Below are positions 22,481 through 33,706 of a stretch of 64,000 nucleotides of DNA, piece after piece. The DNA comes from Obelidium mucronatum (lineage: Eukaryota > Chytridiomycota > Chytridiomycetes > Chytridiales > Chytriomycetaceae). The position numbers were made by a program, and so were the translations under genes. The notes under the pieces are model-generated. The model searched no databases and was not told the origin of the DNA. It worked only from the letters and a program-made list of their open reading frames with translations. The first letter of the stretch is position 1, and every line of letters starts with the position of its first letter. The stretch spans positions 1 to 64,000 of the forward strand of contig JAIVFH010000137.1 in NCBI GenBank assembly GCA_025765595.1, read 5' to 3'.

Positions 22481-25400
22481 ATGCCATTCTTGGAGCAATC
22501 TCGATGGCTGTTTTTTCTATTCTCCGTGTATCCTGTATGGTGTCAGACGTTTATAGATCCCGTGATTGGCTTCTACCCTGGACAATCAATGATTCCATCC
22601 AAGCAAAATAGCAACATCACTATCGCGTTTCTCCTTCCATACAGACTCATTTTAGACTATACAACCATGTCTGAATATGACGATTGCATGTTTTGCAGCT
22701 GGATAAGGCAGATGGATTCAGGTGCTGAGTTGGCTGTTGAACGCATCAATAACGATAGCACCATCCTTCCGAATACAATGGTTCATGTATTGAGAGTGCA
22801 GAGTTGGGATCAAGGAATCGATCCTGGAGATACAATGGGTGGCGCAGCTGCTGTCGCGTTGGAACTGGCCAATGAATGTAAGGGGTTGAAAAAAAAAATC
22901 TGATGACTGATTTGACAATTTTCTCCAATCCAGATGAAATCAGTGGCGTTGTGGGTGAAACATCGGATCTAAGCACAATGTAAAGAAAGAAACGCGTCTC
23001 TCCCTTTTTTTTGTATTTGTCTGTACTTTTGAGAATCTGAAACGTTTATGAACTCAGGCTTACCGCTGGAATCCTGTCTCAATTCAAAGTACAGCAAAAT
23101 ACGCATATCTTAGCTTTTCTGCCCTTTTTTTAAATATTTATTACAAAACTAGATTCCTTTTTGTGGTGGTGTGCAGAATTTACCTGCCTTGTCTGATAAG
23201 GACGATTACCCATATTATTTTCGCGTCACGTTCTCAAACAAATGGGGTCAAGATATCGCGCTGCTACTAAATCTTTGGAATGTTAAAAGAGTCGCATTGG
23301 TTTATGACGTTGATGATATCGAGAGTAAAGGAGGTAAATAATGCAAGGCCATACTTTGTTTCCTTGGGTGTTATTTTTCATTTCATCCACAGCGTGCATG
23401 GATATCAAAAACAATCTTTTTTCGAATGATATTGTTATTCTGGCAAATCGATACTACCATGGACTGCGTTCTGATAATGACTATGATGCAATTTTGAACG
23501 AGTTTCGACTGGTCGATGCCAGGTATCAAATACATTTATATAAAAATACGCTGAATTTATTTTTCTTTTATTGTGTTACTTATTATTTATTTTATTTTTG
23601 TTGTATGCATGCATGTGTAACAGATACATTATTCTTTGTGCACAAGCATGGTCCAACGCATATTACTTTGTGGAAGCAGCCAAAAAAGTCAACTTTACAA
23701 GTCCTGACCATTTATGGTTTGTTACGCAACCGCCATATCCACCAGACTATGATGGTGAGTAAACTTCCCCCAATTTCGGAATAGGAGTTACATTTTTTTT
23801 AAACACCAACTTGTTGGAGGTGGTGGAACGGATCCGCGTTTGGATTTTATGGAAGGAATGATATACATTGCTCCAAAGAGCGTGTCTCCCAGCGATCCAG
23901 CACGTAGCTTGATTGAATCCGAGTGGGCGAGACTTTATGAAATCGATCCTTTGAAATACCAAACGGATCATTTGAATTGGGCGAGTGCAGGTCCATTTGA
24001 CTGTGTGGGAACTCTTTTGTATGGATTTGATAAAGTAAGTTGTGCAGAGGGGGGCTATTTTTCTGAGCCTTTTTTTTTTACCATAGATTCTACGCAACAA
24101 TCCGCACTACACAGCACAAATGCTAACCAGTCCGCAATTACGTAACCAGCTCAAGTTTAATGCGTTTGAAGACACGGGTAAAAAAAATCATTTAACACCC
24201 CCTTGTCCAGAGAATCATATTTTTTTTTTCTCCAGGCTTCAACGGAACCCTACTCAATCCCATGAAACTGGATTCATTTGGCGATATTGCTGCAAGTACT
24301 GTGTTTATCATGCTGAATTCAACGTTTTGGGGGCCCGATGGAAGTCAACGTCCATTTGCCCAAATTGATAAATTTAGCAGATCTTTAGGGTTTCATGGGA
24401 GTCCTGTATTTAATGGAGGTGGGGTGGGTCAAAAAGTTCATACTGCATATATAGTATTTACTCAAATACATATTTTTTTACAGGTCTGACAAGTCCTCCA
24501 AACGATGGGTCCATCATAATGCCAGTTTTCATTCCTTCGATTTACAACTATCAAGGAAAATTCATTATCATATTGGTTGCTATCGGATACATTGTCTGCG
24601 CTGGATTTCTAGTTATCGTAGTGTCGAATAGAAAAACCACTGAAATCAGGACTCTTCATGCTGGACACACGCTTGTCACGCTGTTGGGTTCGATATTCAT
24701 CCTAACTGGATTTTTGAGCTATTTGATTCCGCCGACCACGGCTCTTTGTTATTTAAGAAGGTGGTTGACTTGGACTGGTATTCCACTGTTGATTTCGCCG
24801 TTGATAATGAAGACTCTGTTGGTCTATACAGTGTATTCCAAGAAGACTGTGCAGAAGGGGATAATCAGTAGAAATAGTAGATATTTGTCGTACGGAAATG
24901 CAGTTATTCTTGCAGGAAATTCCGCCATTTTAGCTTATTCGACATTTGTTAAGGATTTTGGACCTATCGCTTTCACAAGCAAACATCAAGTTATTCATAA
25001 GTGTTCCAATGTTTCGGTTTCGAGTCGCAACAGCAACAGCAGCGGTGGTGGTGTATCGACTATAACACTGCTTTATTTATACAATGGGCTCTTGTTGCTG
25101 AGCTTGGGGTTTGCAGCGCTTTCAACAAACGGGGTGAAACCAATCCACAACGAGACATCTCTATTCGCCATATTCATACCTCTGTTTCTCTTGTTGGCTA
25201 TTATAATCTCGTCGGTTCCTTTTGATGAGTATTACGCAATGAAGCAAGTCATTGGGTTTTGGATTGTGGCTGTTGGGATACCGATTCTGCGTATTGGACC
25301 ACGGGCTGTTCAATTAGCAAACAGCAGTAGTAGTAGCAGTAATGATATTCGGAAATTTCTCAATTCGAATCATTATTGGAATAATGGGAAGCAGACGACT

Positions 25401-25937
25401 TCGGATGTTTGGGACGACAGTCAACAAAAGAGTACAGCGACAACAAAAAGTGTGTCACATCAATCTCGTACCAATACAAACTCAAAGAGTGCAAAGAATG
25501 AGGATTCGAGTTTTGTTATTCAAGTGAACGTGATGGTAATTACTCAGCTTTTTTTAATTTTTTTTTTTACAAGAACGAAATTTTAAAACGCCAGACGCGA
25601 TTAGGACTTGAAGATGGTGTATAGACTCACTTACAAGCTTCGATATATTGGCCTGTCATACCACTCGAATTGGAGTTTTGTCTCGAGTGCCATGTTGTGT
25701 GAGTTGAATGAAAAGAGGTGGATTCACCTTATTTCCGAGGACACCCACTTTGCACTTTCTGGAACACAGAGAAATCTGCTTGTGGAAACTGCTGGGAATT
25801 GTGTTTTCCTACAGATTCCTACGGCGGATTCTGGACAGAGAGGAGAGCTGTTCCAACCGTGCTTCATGGAGGCTGAGTTTGCGTGTGAAGCGGATGCCAT
25901 TCAATTCATGCAAGTGGTTGATACTTCAAAGTCTTGA
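22481..25937 (+). CDS. Class C (GABA-B-type) GPCR 4
   Basis: The best-preserved receptor in the window. ATG 22481 begins a signal peptide (cleavage near VWCQ). The Venus-flytrap domain carries GFYPGQS, NLPALSDKDDYPYYF and QPPYPPDY. The 7TM module lies within one long exon (about 24480-25530), with RTLHAGHT after TM1, RRWLTWTG in TM3 and GIPILRIGPR in TM7. A Ser/Asn/Thr-rich linker follows. The last intron most likely ends at the AG of GATTAG just before 25608, which keeps the frame into the tail domain (LCELNEKRWIHLIS to FACEADAIQF). Introns are short and interrupt the ligand domain at the same places as in receptors 1 and 2. It starts about 100 bp after the MED12 gene on the same strand. Confidence 0.9.
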
Positions 25938-26041
25938 GAGATGTGAAATCACACATACTTATACCATGATATATATATATTCACATTAAACTTTTATTAT
26001 TTCGTAAATCAACGAATATTTATTATAGGGTTCATGACAGA

Positions 26042-28349
26042 ATGCAAAACATGATTTATCGCCGCATCCCCTCCGTGTTTCGCCTGTTCCGTGTTCCTTC
26101 CGCCACTTCCGCATTTAAAAATCAGCGCCACCTTCCCCCCTGCAGTTTCACAAAAAGAACAATGCTGACCGCCACCACCAACGCCCTTCTCGCCGACTGG
26201 AGCAAGCGCCCCTTTGGTCTTCCGCCCTTTGAAGACATCAAGCCAAGCGACTATATCCCCGCCATTGATGTTGCGCGGGCGGAACACCTGCGCGAGATCC
26301 GCGAGATTGCAGAAAACCCGGAAGCGCCCACGTTCGACAACACGGTCAAGCTGTACGATCGCGCCGGCGCACAGCTCAAGTAAGTATTTCAGTATTTCAG
26401 TATTTCAGTGTTTCAGTGTTTCAGTGGTGTTCTGGCACTGTTCGCGACCAACCAACCAACCAACCAAACTTGAAACCAGCAACATCCTCGGAGTCTTCTA
26501 CAACCTCACGGCCTCGCAGAACACGCCTGAGCTGCAGACAGTCGAGCTCGCACTCGCCGGGCCGCTTGCCGACCACCGGGCGGCAGTGCGCACGACGCCG
26601 GGGCTCTTTGCGCGCATCCAGGCAGTGCACTCAGCGCGCGCGTCGCTCGGACTCGACGCGCAGCAGCAGCGGCTCGTTGAGCGCACGCACGCGGACTTTG
26701 TGCGCGAGGGCGCGCTGTTCGACGCGGCGACGCAGGCCGAGTACAACGCGGTCGTCAAGCAGCTCGCGCTGCTGTGCACGCGCTTCAACCAGAACGTGAT
26801 GCGCGACGAGAGCGAGACGCTCGTGCCCGTGGCCGCCGCCGAGCTCGCCGGCTGCCCGGGCCTCGTCGCCGCCGCGCGCCACGCCGCCTCGGGCCAGGCC
26901 GGCGGCCCCGAGCTCGCCGTGGCGCTCAAGCGCTCGCAGGTCGAGCCGTTCCTCGCCGCGTGTCCGGACGCCGCCGCGCGCGAGCGCGTGTTTGCCGCCT
27001 TCGTGTCGCGCGGCGAGCTGGCCGCCGCCGCCGACCCGGCGCGCGACAACAAGCCGCTGGCCGTCGAGATCCTGGCGCTGCGCGCAAAGCAGGCCGCGCT
27101 GCACGGCTACGCGTCGTTTGCGGCCTACCAGACCGCCGACAACATGGCAAAGACCCCCGAAGCCGTGACCGAACTGCTGGAGCGTGTTTGGACTCCTGCC
27201 AAGGCTGCTGCCAACAGAGAGCGCGAGATGCTGGCGGAATACGCAAAGTCTATTGGCGAAAGTGAAGTGATTCGTCCTTCTGACTGGCGCTTCTATTCTG
27301 AGAAGGTTCGTGCCGCCAAGTTTGACATTGATGAAAACCTGGTCAAGCCATACTTTAGCTTGGACCGCATGCTCGAGGCTTTGTTTGATGTGGCCTTCCA
27401 ATTATACGGCCTCAAGTTTGTTGCGCGTCCTGACCTCAAGGCATACCATGAAGATGTTGTCGTTTATGAAGTCCATGAAGAAGTCGATGGCCAAGATACT
27501 ATCCGCGCAATTTTCCTGCACGACAACTTTGCTCGTCAGTACAAGAGCGGCGGTGCCTGGATGAGCGAGTTCCGTTCCCAAAGTCGTAACGTGGACGACC
27601 TTGACACCAACGTCATTCCAATCGTCATCAACAACAACAACTTTACCAAAGCAGCCGACGGCGAACCAACTCTCTTGTCTTTTGATGACTGCATAACTTT
27701 GTTCCACGAATTTGGTCATGGTTGCCACGGAATGTTGTCCGACAGCAAGTATCAACGTCTTGCCAGCACCAACGTTCTCAGAGACTTTGTCGAGCTTCCA
27801 TCCCAACTCATGGAGCACTGGATTCGTCACCCTCAAGTTCTTTCCAAGCACGCTCGTCATTACCAAACAAACGAGCCAATTCCAGCTGAGCTCTTGGCCA
27901 AGTTGATGGCTGCTCGTACATTCCAACAAGGATTTGCAACTGTCGAATATAGTGTTTGTGCTCTTATCGATCAAGCCCTCCACACTCTTTCAGCCAAGGA
28001 AATCGCGACCCTCGATTTGACCGCGTTCGAGGCTGCCCAGTTGGCCAAGTTGGAAATGCCAGAAGGCATTGTGATGCGTCACCGAATCCCCCACTTTACT
28101 CACTTGTTTGCAGGAAGTGGATACGCTGCTGGTTACTATGTGTACCTGTGGGCTGAAGTTCTTGATGCAGATGCATTCGATGCTTTCTTGGAGGCCGGAG
28201 ACATTTTTGATAAGGCAACCGCTGCTAAAGCCAGAAAATACATTTACTCTTCTGGAAGTACTATTGACCATATGGAGGGTTACCGAGCGTTCCGTGGACG
28301 TGATCCTCGCATTGAGCCAATGCTCAAGAAGAAGGGATTATTGAATTGA
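26042..28349 (+). CDS. M3A zinc metallopeptidase, peptidyl-dipeptidase Dcp type
   Basis: A zinc peptidase of the thimet oligopeptidase clan that removes C-terminal dipeptides from short peptides. The catalytic motif HEFGHGCHG is present, followed by the downstream Glu region (DFVELPSQLMEHW) and, farther on, the substrate-binding segment HLFAGSGYAAGYYVYLW. These match bacterial Dcp better than mitochondrial MIP. The start at 26042 adds an Arg-rich leader of 40 residues (MIYRRIPSVFRLFR), which suggests mitochondrial import; an internal Met at 26162 would give a cytosolic form. One intron (26380-26479) joins exon 1 to a single exon of 1.87 kb. The first 690 bp of that exon are extremely GC-rich, and composition drops sharply near 27170. 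It converges on receptor 5, with 40 bp between stops. Confidence 0.9.
26380..26479 (+). other. Intron with two tandem repeats (Dcp gene)
   Basis: A 100-bp intron with a canonical GTAAGT donor and CAG acceptor; removal restores the Dcp frame (AQLNNILGV). It contains about six copies of an 8-base unit (AGTATTTC/AGTGTTTC), each creating a TTTCAG acceptor-like site, followed by an (ACCA)n run. The real acceptor is the last AG. Confidence 0.75.
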
Positions 28350-28389
28350 GAAGAATCCAAGTGTTTGTCAAATAAATGCACTTTTTTGT

Positions 28390-31300
28390 CTATTGCAATG
28401 GTTCTGCTTTTTGCTCAACTGACACAAAGAACGATTCCACCAACGTATTAAACTCTGTCACAAATCCATCTCCAGAATTCTCCGTCAGAAACTCCAAAAA
28501 GACAAACCCACGCGTCCCTTGAACGCAGCACTGATTCTCAGCTTGCTTATTATGCCGCGTAAACTCTGGTTTGGACTCCCTCTTTTCAAGCCACATTATC
28601 GGGAATGTGTCACAGTCCGAATCCAGATCATGGGCATGCGGCAAGAAAACCAGGAATGCTTTCCCACTGACAACTCCACCAGCCATTGCTCCGACTTTCC
28701 ATTTCTTGGGCAACACTGAAACTCGTTTCGATGCTTGAAAGCAGTACGAAACTAGCACCAAACGCGTAAACTTTGAACGCTTTTTGGCTGTTGAAGGGTC
28801 GACAATGGCTCTCGAAGACTTTCTTGCACCAGTACTGAAAACTGACATTTTCCGGTCATTTGCCATTGAATTCGATGTTTGACCTGCTTCACTGGTATCA
28901 TTTCCCACAGAACTGCCTCTTTTGAACATTGTCACGCTAGGCGATTGACTAGCGACAGATGTGTTCCTTCCTAGTTTCCCACCAACACTGAATTTTTTCA
29001 TGCCACCATTTTCATAAGTTGCAGTTCCTCTTCTGACAGTCGATAGAACACCGGACAGTGTTGTCAGGTGCGACTCTTGTAAGAGCACTGCAACTCGGGG
29101 AACTGCCTGCATAACAAGCGGTAGACATGTATTAATGAACACTAGAATCGATTGGTTGAATTGAGACTGAATCACGTTGGTTTCTGTCGATAATAAAGCA
29201 GCCAAGACGGCGCTAACGCTCAGGGATACAGAGAGGAAGAACAATAACGTGAATTCGGAGTGAACCGGGGAAATGTTTTGAGACTTGTGGGCGATAAGGT
29301 ATAATACCAAAAGAAGAAGGATGTTGAGTGTCCATAAAGCAGCTCCGACTTTATACCCGTTTGAGGAACCATATGCACATGAGTATTCGATGGTGTACCC
29401 AGCTAGCAAAGTCTGTTTGACCTTGGTTTTGGAGAGTATAGACCAGGAGGACACAAGAATCTGTGTAGGGGTGGCGGCTTTTTGTTAAATCTTTCAATAC
29501 TTGCAGTATCCGCAAACAACGTACCATCTCAATAATAAACACTGATAAAGTAGCTATAACCCACAACAAGTCACCAATAATATAGTTTGGAATTATTTTC
29601 TTTGAAGAGTAAATGATAGTAACTCTAGCATTTTTGCTGAGTGTACTCCCAAGACACAATGCAAATGACGCCAACTGGAGCCATAATCTGGCTTGACACT
29701 GAAACACAGTCGGCATTCCAATATACATGAGATGCGAAACGTGTGATGGGATAGTTCCGATCGTCATGATTGTGAGGAATATAACGGATCCCGACCGGAT
29801 CGCTTTTTTCTTCCTGAATAACAAGACAATGATTAAAAAAGCGATGGCTGCTGTGATTCCGAATCCGGTGAATGCTTGAAGCATCAGACCGGTTGAACTT
29901 GTTGGGGAAATGAAGACGTGGGTGTAGGCGGGGCCATCGGGAGGTGGGATGGATGACCCGTCGTAGAATATTGGTTTCGCAGTTTTCCATTGCATTATTT
30001 TCGTGACGTCAATGTCGGTGATTGCGAATTCTGGATAAAAAGGAGAATGGAAGTATTTTGGACCCGTTTAAGTATATAATCAAATGGAGAATCGTTGTGG
30101 ATGTTCACATACGCGGTGCAGTTAAAGCACTGCTTTTTCCATTCATGTAAAAGATATTAAAGACCCTTAATAAAAAAGACAGGGAAAAAATTAACGGATA
30201 TATCTACTTTTGTTTTGGTGGTCAAAAGAGCTACTCACGATTGAACGTCTCCATTTTTTGTCAATTTTACAGGTGCTCCAACAATCCCATTATATCCTGT
30301 ATCTCTAAACAACGTGTAGTTCATTAAATCTTGAAGACGCCTTGTTGATGCCATTTCGGTCGTGAAGAATGGATTGCTGGTCAACAACTGTTATAAAATT
30401 CAGCCAGTTTCAAAAAAAAAAAATGAATATGAAGACTAGCGCGACAACTCACATTATGCAGTCCAGTTGCGAAAATTTTTGTGCAATCATACAACTGTCT
30501 CATTCTAGTCCAATACGCCATGAAAGCCAGTGTAAAGATCTTGCCCGTATCAGGCTTGTTTAGCATTGGTCATGTAAAACAATTTATATTCTTCTTGAAG
30601 AAGAGAGGAATCCAGAGCATTGATTCCAGTCAGTAAAATGATTCCTCGCACCTCTTTGTAATATTCTGGTCCCCACACGGGAACAGGGTCAAAGAAGCTC
30701 AAGGGGGCCTTGTCGACTATCCAGACGTAGTCTTTTCCCACAAGTCGCTTTCTTTTCGCGAGGCCAGTAATATATCTTGGCCATTGTGTTTGTGTCATCA
30801 GCGGTTGCAAAGATATATCTATATTTGAGCGGGAAGATTTCATTTAAATCGAGACGTGGAAATAAGAATTACTAAAAACCTGGCTTCAACACGTTCAAGC
30901 GCAGCAATAATGTTATCCAGCGCGTACTCATCAATTTCGCGATACCGAAAGCGTGCGAGAACATCGAATCCCTGGCTATGTAGTGAATTGGCCACATATC
31001 CACCGACAGATTTATCGCCCAAGAAATTCGGCGCAAGCACAGCGATTCGATTCACATTCCAAGACCTCAATAGCAAACCGATTGCTTCCGCATAACCCGT
31101 AGCCGACGTTGTTTGGAAGTAGTACGGGTAATTATTCCTGTTCGCCAGCGGCATCCTCAATTCACTCGCTGTGCACTGAAGAATCTTGTAGTACCCATAC
31201 ACTTCCCCATCAGCCGTCATATCTTCGACAAAGTTGCCTCCAAACACAGCCACCACATCGGGATGCTCATTCGCGATTTCATTTGCCACCGCGATTGCGT

Positions 31301-31852
31301 ATCCCGGGTTCTGCTGTTTCCGCTGAACCGAATAGTAGTTGTTTTTGAATCTTTTGATTTTTATGGTGGTGTTTGGTAACAGGTTGGGATCGTGGTTGAT
31401 AACGTCCACGGCGATTTCTAACGCGACTTGGTTCCAGTAGAAGAAGGAATCGGCGTTCCATCGGCTGCTGTCGCTGAGTGCTGTGAGGTCGAGTTGATCG
31501 TAGCCTCTAATTACTTGGGATCCGTTGTAGATCAATCCTGGATACCTGTTTTTTTTTTTTCGTATATTTTCGATTTAACATGGTTGTTGTGTAACGGAAT
31601 ATCTCAAACATACCAGTTGTATGGACCAATGAAAGCCACAGTGATCGAAGACTGTGCCTTGTTGGCTAAACTCATGGTTTTGGGATTGAAGGTGGAATTG
31701 TCAGTTGAATCGCATGGGAACAAACAAATCCCACAACTTTCCTCTATCCTTTAATAAGCAAATTTTTAATTACGGAAAAAAAAACACGAAACGTAAAAAG
31801 TAAATAAAAGTAGAATAATAGCAGACGTAATAGAAAAAAAGCAATTTATCAT
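28390..31852 (-). CDS. Class C (GABA-B-type) GPCR 5
   Basis: The most diverged receptor of the set. ATG 31852 gives a strong signal peptide (SAIILLLFTFYVS). A short intron with a donor inside TTTC|GTGTTT and an acceptor at TTAAAG then leads in frame to a Cys-containing segment (CGICLFPC) and the start of the ligand domain (ITVAFIGPYNW). That domain has NRNNYPYYFQTT in place of the PYFFRV block. The 7TM region spans about 29995-29100. After it comes a long Ser/Thr-rich linker with many RxxS-like sites (VRRGTATY, MFKRGSSV), and then a version of the tail domain shared with receptors 2-4 (KKWKVGAM to FVTEFNTLVESFF). The gene starts 9 bp after the stop codon of an unknown gene on the same strand. 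Confidence 0.82.
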
Positions 31853-31861
31853 TTCTTCCCG
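31853..31861 (-). other. 9-bp gap between same-strand stop and start codons
   Basis: The stop of the unknown gene (31864-31862) and the ATG of receptor 5 (31852) lie 9 bp apart on the same strand. There is no space for a promoter or 3' processing signal in between, so the transcripts must overlap or be shared. Confidence 0.55.
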
Positions 31862-33579
31862 CTAACAACTTGCACTGCTACTCCCATTACCTCCATCCAC
31901 AGGACTGAGGCCCCCAGTTGCTCCAGAAGAAGAAGGAGCAGAAGTACCAACAAACGCACTCCAACTATTCACGCCAGGGACAAGCGCCACGCGGCGAAAC
32001 ACACTGCAAAACTCTTTCAAGTTGGGTCCCAAATAAAACAGGACAAATGATTCAAAAGGTGGTTGGACGCTGGCTGTCATTGGAGCTGCCGCTGTCCTGT
32101 TTTTCATTCCATCGAATTCCGAGGCTGTGAAAGAGGCGCGTTTTGATCGTTTTGATGTCGTTGTCGATTCGGAAGGTAAGGGGGAAGCCTGGGAAAGATT
32201 TGCCGATGTGATTGGGATTTCAATAGGTGCAGGTGGGTTTGTGTGTCTTAGAATGCAGTATGGATGCCGTAGAATTGGTGAAAACCAATCCGCTCCAAAT
32301 TCCGCACGTAGTAAAAATATACCCTGAAGGAGAGAGTTTTGTATAATTATGAGTTAGAGAAAAAAAGGCCATTCTGATGAGCAAGGATATGAATACCTCC
32401 GCAAACTCTTGAGCAGCGAACTTGGTGAAAATGATTCGCAACAAATGCTCAAGGCCCCCTTCAAACACACTCGAATCCCCAAGAGTAGGCGGCACGGAAT
32501 ATATTTCACTTGTTGTCAAGGGCCGAACACTGGCAAGATTACTCCAAATCCGACCTGCCCACATTTTGTTTTCTGCTGCTTGGAAATCCTCCACACTTTG
32601 AAGCACCATATCAAATTGATTTCCAAGAACAACTTCCTTTGAGAGCTCAAAAATCAAAAACTCATTGAAAGGTAGAGTGTTGTTGTTGTGCGGAGTATTG
32701 GCCAGATTTGAAGAAGATGTTTGTTGCTGATATGAAGAATTCAAGCTCGTGTCAATATTCATTGAGTGCGTGGAAGAGCCTTGGTCTATTGCGATATGTT
32801 CTTGTTTGGGTTCAGGATCTTCAGCTGGTTCAGCGGCTTGGATAGAAACACGGCCACTTTTACTTCGGAGGTTATGTTTGTCAAGGTATGATTCTGGCAG
32901 AGTTGAAGGAGGGTCAATTTACACAACTGGGATGGTACACGACCAGGGAAACGAACCAAGAAATGCAGTAGTTATAACTCCGCCAGGAGCTTGGCGACAC
33001 ACGTCAAGCCACGTTTCAACTAGTTTCTTTTGAGGAACTTTTGAAAGCAACTGGCAATGCGATTGGTACATTGGGGGATGAACCCCAGCAGGTATCTTGT
33101 TGGAAATTTCCATATATACGCGATATGAGATGATGTATTCATAAGTGGTGCTTTTTGAAAAGCCTGTGTGGATTTCAGTATTGCATGCCCAAGAACAGAA
33201 GAGAAATCAATCGAACCCAGATTGGCCTTTGTCCATTCGAGAAATTCCTTCTGAGTCTTCATCAGCTTATCCTCTGAGTTCAGCAGGGTCAAACATCTGA
33301 TGTCAAGTCTTGTCTATGGGTCACTCACCATAATACAGCTTATGCAGCGTCTGACCGATGACGACGAATGAGCTGCTGACCTGTAACGACATGAGATGAA
33401 TGCTGAAAAATATGGACAGGAGGGCGACTGACAGTTGTTGTGTGCTGGGACTCTTTGAGGATTCGGGACTTGTGCGTCTGCAACACTGACAGCTCTTCAG
33501 CGGACGAATCAGCGGAAGTGTTAATGACAGTTTTGGTCGAAAGCGTCAACACCGCACCTGAGTCTCCAGCGGTGGCCAT
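31862..33579 (-). CDS. Unrecognised soluble protein directly upstream of receptor 5
   Basis: The start ATG at 33579 opens a Ser/Thr-rich N-terminus (MATAGDSGAVLTLS). Predicted exons follow with TLHKLYY, KTQKEFLEWTKANL, EYIISYRVYMEI and LVETWLDVCRQAPGGVI, then a Ser/Asn/Gln-rich linker, a helical segment (FNEFLIFEL, QSVEDFQAAENK, EGGLEHLLRIIFTKF) and a Ser/Gly-rich tail ending at 31862. There is no signal peptide or membrane helix. I do not recognise the family. The EFL...E.S...VEDF...A spacing loosely recalls an RGS domain, which would suit a neighbour of a GPCR, but the insertion between those motifs is about six residues longer than usual and the last helices do not match. The intron model is approximate. 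Confidence 0.6.
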
Positions 33580-33706
33580 CTGACTTTTATGGTTTATTCA
33601 CACTTTGTAAATAAAACAAATAAAAATAATAAAAATAAAATACAATAAAATAAATAAGTATTATTAGTAAATAAAAAAAGAAATAGGACGCAGCATTTAA
33701 TCCCAA
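33580..33706. promoter_or_regulatory. A/T-rich divergent promoter, unknown gene and TAF2
   Basis: The 127 bp between the two divergent start codons are almost pure A/T, with repeated AATAAA-like runs. They contrast sharply with the GC-rich TAF2 coding sequence that begins at 33707. Confidence 0.5.

Noticed and set aside
26214..26440. An alternative N-terminus of the Dcp gene reading through the first intron
   Set aside because: The sequence is Ser/Arg/Thr-rich nonsense and reads through an intron with a canonical GTAAGT donor; the frame from 26042 matches the family.
26498..27401. Long minus-strand frames opposite the Dcp gene
   Set aside because: They are shadows of the very GC-rich coding strand, with low-complexity Ala/Arg composition; the plus strand encodes a clear M3 peptidase.
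31675..31852. Receptor 5 starting at an internal Met (31675) without a signal peptide
   Set aside because: An upstream exon at 31852 supplies a strong signal peptide, and a short GT...AG intron joins it in the correct phase.
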